From assembly GCA_022508735.1 (NCBI GenBank), contig JAFLUQ010000036.1, positions 1-16,490 on the forward strand: DNA of 16,490 nucleotides, written 5' to 3'. The notes below the pieces were generated by a model. It made no database searches. It was not told the origin of the DNA and saw nothing but the letters and a program-made list of their open reading frames with translations. A program made the translations under genes and the position numbers. Origin of the DNA: Oscillospiraceae bacterium. GTDB taxonomy: Bacteria > Bacillota > Clostridia > UMGS1883. Position 1 is the stretch's first letter. Each line of letters begins with the position of its first letter. Below are positions 7,227-13,344 of the stretch, piece after piece.

Positions 7227-7462
7227 GGACGTTGCAATTGACCGCATGGCAGCGTTCAAAAAATCGTGAGAGCAAGGCTGAGAATAACCGGGTCGCGCGC
7301 GCCGGATAAGAGATATTCCAAGGAAAGTGAAAGATTATCTTGATGCCGGCGTATTTAGAGCGGTACTTTAACTACGTGTCGCGGAGCAGTCCGTGAACGG
7401 AGTGTGATATCCGGAGCTTATCAGACTCAGTGCTCTGTAAAATTTAAAGGGGTGACGCAGTT
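7227..7462 (+). promoter_or_regulatory. Long structured 5' leader of potABCD (no known class recognised)
   Basis: A non-coding stretch of 236 nt between the early hairpin and the potA start. Structures that can be read by eye: 7227-7235 with 7249-7257 (9 bp including two G-U); 7300-7305 with 7346-7351 (6 bp, all G-C) closing a 40-nt domain; TCCG/CGGA around a TGAA loop near 7390-7401; and 7412-7417 with 7432-7437 just before the ribosome site. I compared the sequence from memory with TPP, SAM-I, cobalamin, lysine, FMN, ykkC-type, glycine, purine and T-box consensus elements and found no convincing match (a CTGAGA near 7279 and GCCGGCG near 7345 recall TPP, but its CUGAU core is missing). The ribosome site AAAGGGG ends at 7452, 10 nt before GTG. 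Probably a cis-regulatory RNA of polyamine uptake; this is inference. Confidence 0.5.
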
Positions 7463-8959
7463 GTGAAGGACAACAAAAACATCATTATCGAGCTGAAAAA
7501 CGTCTCGAAGCATTACGAACAGACATATGCGGTGGAGGATTTTAATCTATACGTGAAGAAGGGTGAGTTTATAACCTTTCTGGGGCCTTCAGGCTGCGGA
7601 AAGACCACCACTCTCCGTATGATCGCCGGCTTTGAGCTGCCGACGTCGGGAGAGATACTTCTGAACGGAAAAGACATCTCCACGCTTCCGCCCTACGAAA
7701 GGCCTGTAAACACAGTCTTTCAGCGGTATGCGCTGTTTCCGCATCTGGACGTTTACGACAACATCGCCTTCGGCCTGAAGCTGAAGAAGGTGGACGACGG
7801 AAACGGCAGAATGCGCAAGCTCACGACGAAGGAGATCAGCGAGAAGGTCCGTGGCGCGCTTAAGATCGTTGACCTTGAGGAGTATGAGGACCGCGATATC
7901 TCTACCCTCAGCGGCGGTCAGCAGCAGCGTATCGCCATCGCCCGAGCCATCGTGAACGAGCCTGAAATATTGCTTCTTGATGAGCCGCTTGGCGCGCTGG
8001 ATCTTAAAATGCGCAAGGACATGCAGCTCGAGCTGAAGGAAATGCACAAGAAGCTGGGCATCACGTTCATATACGTGACCCACGACCAGGAGGAGGCCTT
8101 GACCCTCTCCGACACCGTCGTAGTAATGAAGGACGGTATGATCCAGCAGATAGGCACGCCGGAGGGCATATATAACGAGCCGGCGAACGCCTTTGTGGCC
8201 GACTTTATCGGCCAAAGCAACATCTATAGCGGTACGGTTATAGATAAGCTCAAGGTTCGTTTTCTGGGGCATATATTTGACGCTCTGGACGAATTCGACA
8301 AAAATGAAAAGGTAGACGTTGTAGTCCGCCCTGAGGACGTGAAGATCGTTCCGCCGGGGGAGGGCATGGTAAACGGCCGCCTTGTGAGCAAGATATTCAA
8401 GGGCATTCACTATGAGTATCTGCTTATGGTAGGCCGCAGCGAGGTCGTGATTCAGGACACAAGGAATCTCGACATAGACAAGGAGGTCGGAATCATAATT
8501 GAGCCGGACGGAATACATATTATGAAAAAAGAGCTGACCGCCAATGTCTATGACGACGCCTACATCGACAAAAACAACAACGTGGTTATCTCGGACTGCG
8601 CCTTCCCCTGTGATGTGACGCAGCTCGTTCCCGGCAGTGCTTTGGACTCCGAGGGCTACGTCATCGGCCCCGACGGCGCGAAGTATGACTTTACCGACGC
8701 CGACGTTAAGGCCACCATAGGTCTCGATCAGATCGAGATACTTGACAACGTGGACGAGGGGACCGCTCAGGGCAATGTGGTCTCGCTCATATACAAGGGC
8801 GACCACTATATGCTCACCGTCCGCACAGAGGAGGACGAGGACTTTGTTCTCGACACCGAATACACCTACGACGAGGGCGACCGCGTCGGAATACGTGTAA
8901 AGCCGGAGCATATCGGCCTGACGCTTAAGGGGGAGGCCGGAAAGTATGTTAAAAAGTAA
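7463..8959 (+). CDS. potA: Spermidine/putrescine ABC transporter ATP-binding protein PotA, long form
   Basis: 498 residues, clearly longer than the usual ~350-380. It powers polyamine import as a dimer on the inner face of the membrane. ATPase landmarks: Walker A GPSGCGKTT (41-49), Q-loop Gln87, signature LSGGQ (149-153), Walker B ILLLDEP with catalytic E174, and switch His208 in VTHDQEEA. The C-terminal half has a TOBE-type region (~283-355: VVVRPEDVKI, GRLVSKIFKGIHYEY, VGIIIEPDGIHI) and then, after ~65 residues, a second related copy (~420-490: GNVVSLIYKGDHYML, VGIRVKPEHIGL), so the regulatory domain appears duplicated. The start codon is GTG, with AAAGGGG 10 nt upstream; no better in-frame start was seen. 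Its last 14 bases overlap potB. First gene of potABCD. Confidence 0.95.
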   Translation: MKDNKNIIIELKNVSKHYEQTYAVEDFNLYVKKGEFITFLGPSGCGKTTTLRMIAGFELPTSGEILLNGKDISTLPPYERPVNTVFQRYALFPHLDVYDNIAFGLKLKKVDDGNGRMRKLTTKEISEKVRGALKIVDLEEYEDRDISTLSGGQQQRIAIARAIVNEPEILLLDEPLGALDLKMRKDMQLELKEMHKKLGITFIYVTHDQEEALTLSDTVVVMKDGMIQQIGTPEGIYNEPANAFVADFIGQSNIYSGTVIDKLKVRFLGHIFDALDEFDKNEKVDVVVRPEDVKIVPPGEGMVNGRLVSKIFKGIHYEYLLMVGRSEVVIQDTRNLDIDKEVGIIIEPDGIHIMKKELTANVYDDAYIDKNNNVVISDCAFPCDVTQLVPGSALDSEGYVIGPDGAKYDFTDADVKATIGLDQIEILDNVDEGTAQGNVVSLIYKGDHYMLTVRTEEDEDFVLDTEYTYDEGDRVGIRVKPEHIGLTLKGEAGKYVKK

Positions 8960-9755
8960 AGGTAATTTGCATTTTCAAAGAAAATTTCTTTCCATTCCCT
9001 ATGCGATATTCATGATTTTGTTCGTGGTGCTGCCGATGCTTCTGATCATAGGCTACGCCGCTACGGATCAGAGCGGCACACCGTCGGTCGGTAACCTCCT
9101 GACCTTTTTCAGCGACGCAAACAACATCAACACCTTGATCATCAGCCTGATCATCGGCTTCGGCAACACGGCTCTCTGCCTGATCGTGGGCTACCCGGTG
9201 GCCTACTTCCTTGCAAAAAAGGAGCTGGGCTTCACTATGGCGACAGTGCTGCTGTTCGTCATGCCGATGTGGATAAACTTCGTGCTCCGCACGGCGGCCA
9301 CCCGCGACCTGATGTTCTGGCTGGGGCTTAACGGCGGTGACCACCCGTATATCGCCACTATGGTGGGCATGGTGTATAACTACCTGCCATTTACCATACT
9401 CCCGCTCTACACCACCATGATAAAGATGGATAAAAACCTCATTGAGGCATCATACGACTTGGGTGCAAGACCGGCTCAGACCTTTATAAGAACCATAATA
9501 CCCATGACGATGCCGGGTATAGTTTCGGCGGCCATGATGGTGTTCATGCCTACCATGAGCAGCTACGTTATCTCCGACGTTATGGGCGAGAGAAAGATCT
9601 CCCTCATAGGCAACAGCATTCAGCTCTATTTTGACCAGGGTCTCTGGCACATGGGCAGCCTTGTGGCGCTGATAATGCTTGTAATGATATTGTTAGGATC
9701 CTTCCTGACCCGCAATATCAAGACCGAGGACGATGCGAGAGGAGGTCTGTGGTAA
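8946..9755 (+). CDS. potB: Spermidine/putrescine ABC transporter permease PotB
   Basis: 269 residues, usual family length. Inner-membrane permease forming the polyamine channel with PotC. About six hydrophobic segments can be seen (roughly 15-37, 62-90, 97-118, 137-160, 190-210, 236-255). The cytoplasmic EAA loop that docks on PotA is at 167-191 (EASYDLGARPAQTF then IPMTMPGI). The start lies inside the end of potA (14-base overlap, different frame), preceded by GGGAGG about 9 nt upstream, indicating coupled translation. The stop is one base before the potC start. Which permease is called PotB and which PotC rests on gene order and resemblance. Confidence 0.94.
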   Translation: MLKSKGNLHFQRKFLSIPYAIFMILFVVLPMLLIIGYAATDQSGTPSVGNLLTFFSDANNINTLIISLIIGFGNTALCLIVGYPVAYFLAKKELGFTMATVLLFVMPMWINFVLRTAATRDLMFWLGLNGGDHPYIATMVGMVYNYLPFTILPLYTTMIKMDKNLIEASYDLGARPAQTFIRTIIPMTMPGIVSAAMMVFMPTMSSYVISDVMGERKISLIGNSIQLYFDQGLWHMGSLVALIMLVMILLGSFLTRNIKTEDDARGGLW

Positions 9756-9756
9756 G

Positions 9757-10566
9757 ATGAAAACCAATCCCGTTATTGATTTTATCCGCAAATTTTACGT
9801 ATATATCATTTTAGTGATAATGTACGCGCCGATTCTGGTGCTCATAGCCTTCAGCTTTACCGACACGCGCCTTATCGGCTCTTGGAACGGCTTCAGCCTG
9901 CGGCTGTATTCGTCGCTTTTCAAAAACGAGGAGATAGTTACCGCGGCCGTAAACACCTTCGCTGTGGCCTTCGCTTCGGCGGCGGTGTCTACAATATTGG
10001 GCACGCTTGGAGCTATAGGCATCTTCTACAGCGGCAAACGCACCAAGGCGGTGCTGGAGGGCATCGGCCAGATACCCATTATGAACGCCGAAATCGTGAC
10101 GGCTCTGTCTCTGACGATACTGTTTGTGTTTTTCGGAGTGAAGTTCAATTTCCTTACGCTGCTTGTCGGCCATGTGGTGCTGACGATACCCTTTGTGGTG
10201 CTGAGCGTGAGGCCCAAGCTAATGCAGATGGACCCGAATATTTACGAGGCGGCTCTGGACTTAGGAGCTACGCCCAATAAGGCCCTCATGAAGGTCATCA
10301 TGCCCGAGGTCATTCCCGGCATCGTCAGCGGCTTCATACTCTCTGTGACGCTGAGCCTGGATGACTATATTATAACGGCCTTCACCAAGGACCCCGCATA
10401 TCAGACCCTGAGCACCTACGTCTACGGCGTAACGAGCAAGAAGGGCACTCTGCCGCCCTCGCTCAGGGCGCTGACCACCATAATCACTCTGCTGGCCCTT
10501 GTGGTGCTGCTCATAGCCAACCACAGGAGCAAGACCGGCGGAAAGAAAACCCATCACAATCGCTAA
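9757..10566 (+). CDS. potC: Spermidine/putrescine ABC transporter permease PotC
   Basis: 269 residues from the ATG at 9757. An upstream in-frame ATG at 9733 lies inside potB and is less likely: the AGAGGAGGT ribosome site (9738-9746) sits 10 nt before 9757, and the product then starts with the typical short cytoplasmic tail and first membrane segment. Second channel subunit of the polyamine importer. Hydrophobic segments lie at about 14-34, 66-90, 111-128, 132-150, 186-206 and 238-254; the EAA loop is at 164-189 (EAALDLGATPNKALMKV, then MPEVIPGI). It is followed 27 nt later by potD with its own ribosome site, so one operon. Confidence 0.94.
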   Translation: MKTNPVIDFIRKFYVYIILVIMYAPILVLIAFSFTDTRLIGSWNGFSLRLYSSLFKNEEIVTAAVNTFAVAFASAAVSTILGTLGAIGIFYSGKRTKAVLEGIGQIPIMNAEIVTALSLTILFVFFGVKFNFLTLLVGHVVLTIPFVVLSVRPKLMQMDPNIYEAALDLGATPNKALMKVIMPEVIPGIVSGFILSVTLSLDDYIITAFTKDPAYQTLSTYVYGVTSKKGTLPPSLRALTTIITLLALVVLLIANHRSKTGGKKTHHNR

Positions 10567-10593
10567 ATTTTTTTAATGAAAGGACTAAGATAA

Positions 10594-12036
10594 ATGAAAA
10601 AAATTTTTTCAGCGTTGTTGATCAGCGCAACACTCATCGCTAACATGATCCCCGCAGTTTTTGCCGAGCCGGAGAGCGACGCTCTTGTTCTCCGCGTATA
10701 CAATTGGCAGGACTACATCAACGATGGTACCGACGAGGACGGCCAGAAGGTCGATCAGTCCGTTATGGAGCTTTGGGAGCAGGACTATGAGGCCCGCACG
10801 GGCCGTAAGGTGACGGTTCAGTATGACACCTTTGAAACTAATGAGACCATGCTCAACACCCTCCGTACCGGCAAGACCCAGTATGACCTTGTCTGCCCCT
10901 CGGATTATATAATTCAGAAGATGCTCATCGAGACCCAGTCCGGCACAGATGAGAACATCATGATCGAAAAGTACGACCTTTCCAAGATGCCCAACTACAC
11001 CGCCAACGTTTCGCCCTATATAAGCGGCCTGTTTGAACGTAACGGCTGGTCCGACTATGCGGTAGGCTATATGTGGGGCACGGTGGGCATCGTCTACAAT
11101 CCCGAAACGGTTGCTCTTGAGGACGTAAGCACCTGGGATATTCTGTGGAATCCCGACTACGCCAAGGCTACCACCTGTAAGGACACCAGCCGCGACGCCT
11201 ATGTTATCGGCCTTTTGAAGGTTTACGGCGACGAGTTGCGTGCCAACCGCGCGGCCTACGACAGCGGTGAGATCTCTGCAAGCGAGCTTCAGGCCCGCAC
11301 TCACGAGATCGTAAACCGAGTTGACGACGAGTCTATCGCTCTGGTTGAAGAAGCCCTCAAGGAAATGAAGGACAACATATACGGCTTTGAGGTAGACAGC
11401 GGCAAGAGCGACATCGTGTCCGGCAAGATAGACGCCAACGTGGCTTGGAGCGGCGACGCCGTTTACGCCATGGATCTTGCCGAGGAGGAGGACGATCAGT
11501 ACCTCAACTTTGTAGTTCCCGAGGAGGGCAGCACCGTTTGGTTTGACGGCTGGGTAATGCCCAAGGGCGCCAACGTTGAGCTGGCTCAGGACTTCGTGAA
11601 CTTCATGTGCGACCCCGAAATAGCCGCCATGAATCAGGACTTCATCGGATACACAAGCGTTATCGCCGGCGACGAGATATTTGACCTCGTGACCGATTGG
11701 TATGACATTGAAGACGGCGAGATAGAGTATGACCTCAGCTACTTCTTTGAGGGCACCCTCTCTGAGGACCGCCTCACTGACGGCAAGGCAATTATCCGCA
11801 CATCGGCCGACGAGATGAACCGTCAGCTCATGACTCAGTACCCATCTCCCGAGGTCACCGCCCGCTGCGGCGTTATGGAGGACTTCGGCGATCAGAACGA
11901 CAAGGTTCTGGCTTCGTGGGGCCGTATCAAGGGCACGAGCCTGCCCGTATGGCTCTATGTGCTGCTGGGCGTTGTGCTTGTGGCGGTAATTGTGGCCGTT
12001 ATAGCCTTCGGCGGTAAGAAGAAAAAGAGAAGATAA
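10594..12036 (+). CDS. potD: Polyamine-binding protein PotD with C-terminal membrane anchor
   Basis: 480 residues, against ~350 for typical PotD. Extracellular polyamine-binding protein that delivers substrate to PotBC. It has a signal peptide (MKKIFSALL, cleavage near VFA at residue 24) but no Cys, so it is not a lipoprotein. Instead residues ~452-473 form one hydrophobic helix (VWLYVLLGVVLVAVIVAVIA) followed by GGKKKKRR, an inside-positive stop-transfer tail. Expected ligand residues are recognisable by comparison with E. coli PotD: W38 and Y41 (YNWQDYI), S103 and Y105 (PSDYI), W285 (AWSGDA), W316 and D318 (WFDGW). Extra sequence about residues 213-262 and 360-395 explains part of the length. 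AAAGGA lies about 10 nt before the ATG. Last gene of the operon, followed by a terminator 10 nt downstream. Confidence 0.93.
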   Translation: MKKIFSALLISATLIANMIPAVFAEPESDALVLRVYNWQDYINDGTDEDGQKVDQSVMELWEQDYEARTGRKVTVQYDTFETNETMLNTLRTGKTQYDLVCPSDYIIQKMLIETQSGTDENIMIEKYDLSKMPNYTANVSPYISGLFERNGWSDYAVGYMWGTVGIVYNPETVALEDVSTWDILWNPDYAKATTCKDTSRDAYVIGLLKVYGDELRANRAAYDSGEISASELQARTHEIVNRVDDESIALVEEALKEMKDNIYGFEVDSGKSDIVSGKIDANVAWSGDAVYAMDLAEEEDDQYLNFVVPEEGSTVWFDGWVMPKGANVELAQDFVNFMCDPEIAAMNQDFIGYTSVIAGDEIFDLVTDWYDIEDGEIEYDLSYFFEGTLSEDRLTDGKAIIRTSADEMNRQLMTQYPSPEVTARCGVMEDFGDQNDKVLASWGRIKGTSLPVWLYVLLGVVLVAVIVAVIAFGGKKKKRR

Positions 12037-12045
12037 ACATGAAAC

Positions 12046-12071
12046 GGGGCTGCCGCGGCAGCCTCTTTTAT
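12046..12071 (+). terminator. Intrinsic terminator of potABCD
   Basis: GGCTGCC (12048-12054) and GGCAGCC (12057-12063) form a perfect hairpin, extended by 12046-12047 with 12064-12065, followed by TTTTAT. It starts 10 bases after the potD stop. The two-base loop suggests the innermost pairs open in reality. Confidence 0.92.
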
Positions 12072-12072
12072 G

Positions 12073-12101
12073 TTGACTTTTTTCTTTGAACACTGTATAC
12101 T
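12073..12101 (+). promoter_or_regulatory. Sigma-A promoter of the copper-amine-oxidase-N-like gene
   Basis: TTGACT (12073-12078), 17-nt spacer, TATACT (12096-12101), immediately after the pot terminator and about 30 nt before the gene start. Its presence rules out the in-frame ATG at 12086 as the translation start. Confidence 0.82.
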
Positions 12102-12130
12102 ATACTTATAGCACAAGGGAGGGAATGAAG

Positions 12131-13099
12131 ATGAAAAAGATCATCACTGTATTACTTATTATCTGTTTGCTGCCGATCAGTGCCCTCGCCGCCGACGCAG
12201 AGAAAACTGTCGTGCTGCGGGTGGGCGACCCGTATATGACGGTTGGCACAGAGCTGAAGGAGATCGATCCGGGCAGGGGAACGGCGCCCGTAATAGCGGA
12301 CGGGCGGACGCTGGTGCCGCTGAGGGCATTGGTTGAGGAGCTTGGCGGGATCGTGGAATGGGACGAAGAGGACCAGACCGTGTATGTATTTTTAGGCAGT
12401 ACATTAGTGCTTGTAGAGATCGGGATGCCGTATGCTATGGTGATAGACATGAGTCGGGGGCTGGAGTCGATCTTGGCCCTTACCGATATGACAGAAGAGG
12501 AGCTGGAGAACAGTTTTGCCAGAGTCATGGACACAGCTCCTGTTATCATCGACGGCAGGACTATGCTTCCGGCGCGGTTTGTGCTGGAGGAGCTCGGCTG
12601 CGAGGTGGAGTGGAACGGAGATGAGCAAAGCGTTACTGTTAGTTATGCCCACCCTGAAAAGGTGGTTTCGACCGTAAACGGAGAACCGATATATCTTTCG
12701 GACTGCAATGCCCTTCCTATTATGAATTTCCACATGGCACTTCTTGACTATGACGGAAGGCTGCACGCATTGCAGCATATGTCCGCCGCGGCGCAGATGG
12801 CCGGGGAGTTCGGAGTTGATGATAAGCTTGAGGAACTGTATACGCTTGTAGAGCTGCAAAGAGATGAGCTCATAAACAGTATGGGCGAAGATGTTCAGGC
12901 ATCGCTGTCTTTGATCGGCACTGATGAGGCGGCTGTTGAGAGAGTTTTAAGACTCTCGGCTGTTGCAAATGCCGTAATGGAGGCATTAATGGCCGAGGGC
13001 GGCCCATGCTATGACGAAGACTATGACGCAGCGAACGAAAAGGCCGGTGCGCTTATGGAGCAATGGCTGAGCGAAGCGGAGATAGTTGTGTACGAATAA
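12131..13099 (+). CDS. Secreted protein: two copper-amine-oxidase-N-like repeats plus SurA/PrsA-N-like region
   Basis: 322 residues from the ATG at 12131, chosen because AAGGGAGGG ends 7 nt before it; the ATG at 12125 is an alternative, and 12086 is inside the promoter. It has a signal peptide (MKKIITVLLI, cleavage near SALA at residue 20). Residues ~52-86 and ~136-170 are two copies of the same unit (APVIADGRTLVPLRALVEELG...VEWD and APVIIDGRTMLPARFVLEELG...VEWN), the copper-amine-oxidase N-terminal-like domain that Gram-positive bacteria use in cell-surface proteins. Residues ~177-322 start with VVSTVNGEPIYLSD, as in the N-terminal chaperone part of SurA/PrsA foldases, and are otherwise helical; no PPIase domain follows. 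Likely a surface or cell-wall-associated protein, possibly a chaperone; function inferred. Single-gene unit with its own promoter and terminator. Confidence 0.8.
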   Translation: MKKIITVLLIICLLPISALAADAEKTVVLRVGDPYMTVGTELKEIDPGRGTAPVIADGRTLVPLRALVEELGGIVEWDEEDQTVYVFLGSTLVLVEIGMPYAMVIDMSRGLESILALTDMTEEELENSFARVMDTAPVIIDGRTMLPARFVLEELGCEVEWNGDEQSVTVSYAHPEKVVSTVNGEPIYLSDCNALPIMNFHMALLDYDGRLHALQHMSAAAQMAGEFGVDDKLEELYTLVELQRDELINSMGEDVQASLSLIGTDEAAVERVLRLSAVANAVMEALMAEGGPCYDEDYDAANEKAGALMEQWLSEAEIVVYE

Positions 13100-13117
13100 T
13101 CTATGATTAAACATGAT

Positions 13118-13151
13118 AACGGCGAGGAGCTGAATGGATCCTCGCCGTTTT
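13118..13151 (+). terminator. Intrinsic terminator of the copper-amine-oxidase-N-like gene
   Basis: AACGGCGAGGA (13118-13128) pairs with TCCTCGCCGTT (13139-13149), 11 bp without mismatch, continuing into TTTTGTT. Confidence 0.92.
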
Positions 13152-13184
13152 GTTAAAAAATAACAAAAAAATTGCAATTACCTA

Positions 13185-13213
13185 TTGACATTTTATGAAA
13201 GATGTAGTATACT
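13185..13213 (+). promoter_or_regulatory. Strong sigma-A promoter of a small RNA unit
   Basis: TTGACA (13185-13190, perfect), 17-nt spacer, TATACT (13208-13213). An overlapping TATAAT (13213-13218) is 22 nt from the -35. The promoter leads into no credible protein gene, only a terminator ~80 nt downstream. Confidence 0.85.
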
Positions 13214-13219
13214 ATAATC

Positions 13220-13298
13220 AAGAGATGGACAGACCCGCAAAGAGGACTGCTCCCAAACCGGTAATAACCGCACCTATGGCCAGGGTGCGGTTATTTTC
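13220..13298 (+). ncRNA. Candidate small RNA (~80 nt), orphan promoter-terminator unit
   Basis: Predicted transcript from about 13220 (7 nt after the -10) to the end of the terminator. The first ~40 nt (13221-13262) are G/A-rich and mostly unpaired by eye. The 3' half is a 12-bp hairpin. The only plus-strand reading frame (ATG 13225, 43 codons) has no ribosome site, runs through the terminator and is basic and unremarkable, so it is not called. The layout (strong promoter, short RNA, stable terminator, lying antisense to the 3' flank of a convergent gene) resembles an antisense or type I antitoxin RNA, but no toxin frame with a usable start was found on the opposite strand. Alternatively it is a trans-acting sRNA. 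Confidence 0.55.
13263..13297 (+). terminator. Terminator of the small RNA unit
   Basis: AATAACCGCACC (13263-13274) pairs with GGTGCGGTTATT (13284-13295), 12 bp without mismatch around a 9-nt loop. The U-tract is short and impure (TTATTTTC). Confidence 0.82.
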
Positions 13299-13308
13299 TG
13301 TGTCAAAG

Positions 13309-13339
13309 AAAACAGCGAGCGTTAAGCGCCCGCTGTTTT
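13309..13339. terminator. Terminator of the HD-GYP gene (bidirectional)
   Basis: 13309-13321 pairs with 13327-13339 with a single A/C mismatch around a 5-nt loop, starting 5 bases past the HD-GYP stop. On the minus strand it ends GCTGTTTTCTTTG; on the plus strand it ends in TTTTTT, giving a second barrier to reading into the HD-GYP gene from the small RNA side. Confidence 0.88.
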
Positions 13340-13344
13340 TTGCC

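Noticed and set aside
7246..7269. 7-codon frame ATG 7246 to TGA in the pot leader
   Set aside because: No ribosome site, and the start is within the loop/stem of the 7227-7257 hairpin; too short to mean anything alone.
7271..7356. TPP riboswitch resemblance (CTGAGA, GCCGGCG) in the pot leader
   Set aside because: The conserved CUGAU/GGAUAAUGC core and the P1-P2 arrangement are missing, and the downstream genes are polyamine transport, not thiamine.
7589..8911. Long open frame on the minus strand inside potA (440 codons)
   Set aside because: Mirror frame of a gene with strong codon bias; no domain, no ribosome site, and the plus strand encodes a clear ATPase.
10609..12093. Long open frame on the minus strand inside potD (494 codons)
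   Set aside because: Same codon-bias shadow effect; it would start beyond the pot terminator and covers a clear PotD gene.
12086..12130. Upstream in-frame ATG giving a longer N-terminus for the copper-amine-oxidase-N-like protein
   Set aside because: It lies between the -35 and -10 elements of the promoter, so it would not be in the transcript; the signal peptide starts at 12131.
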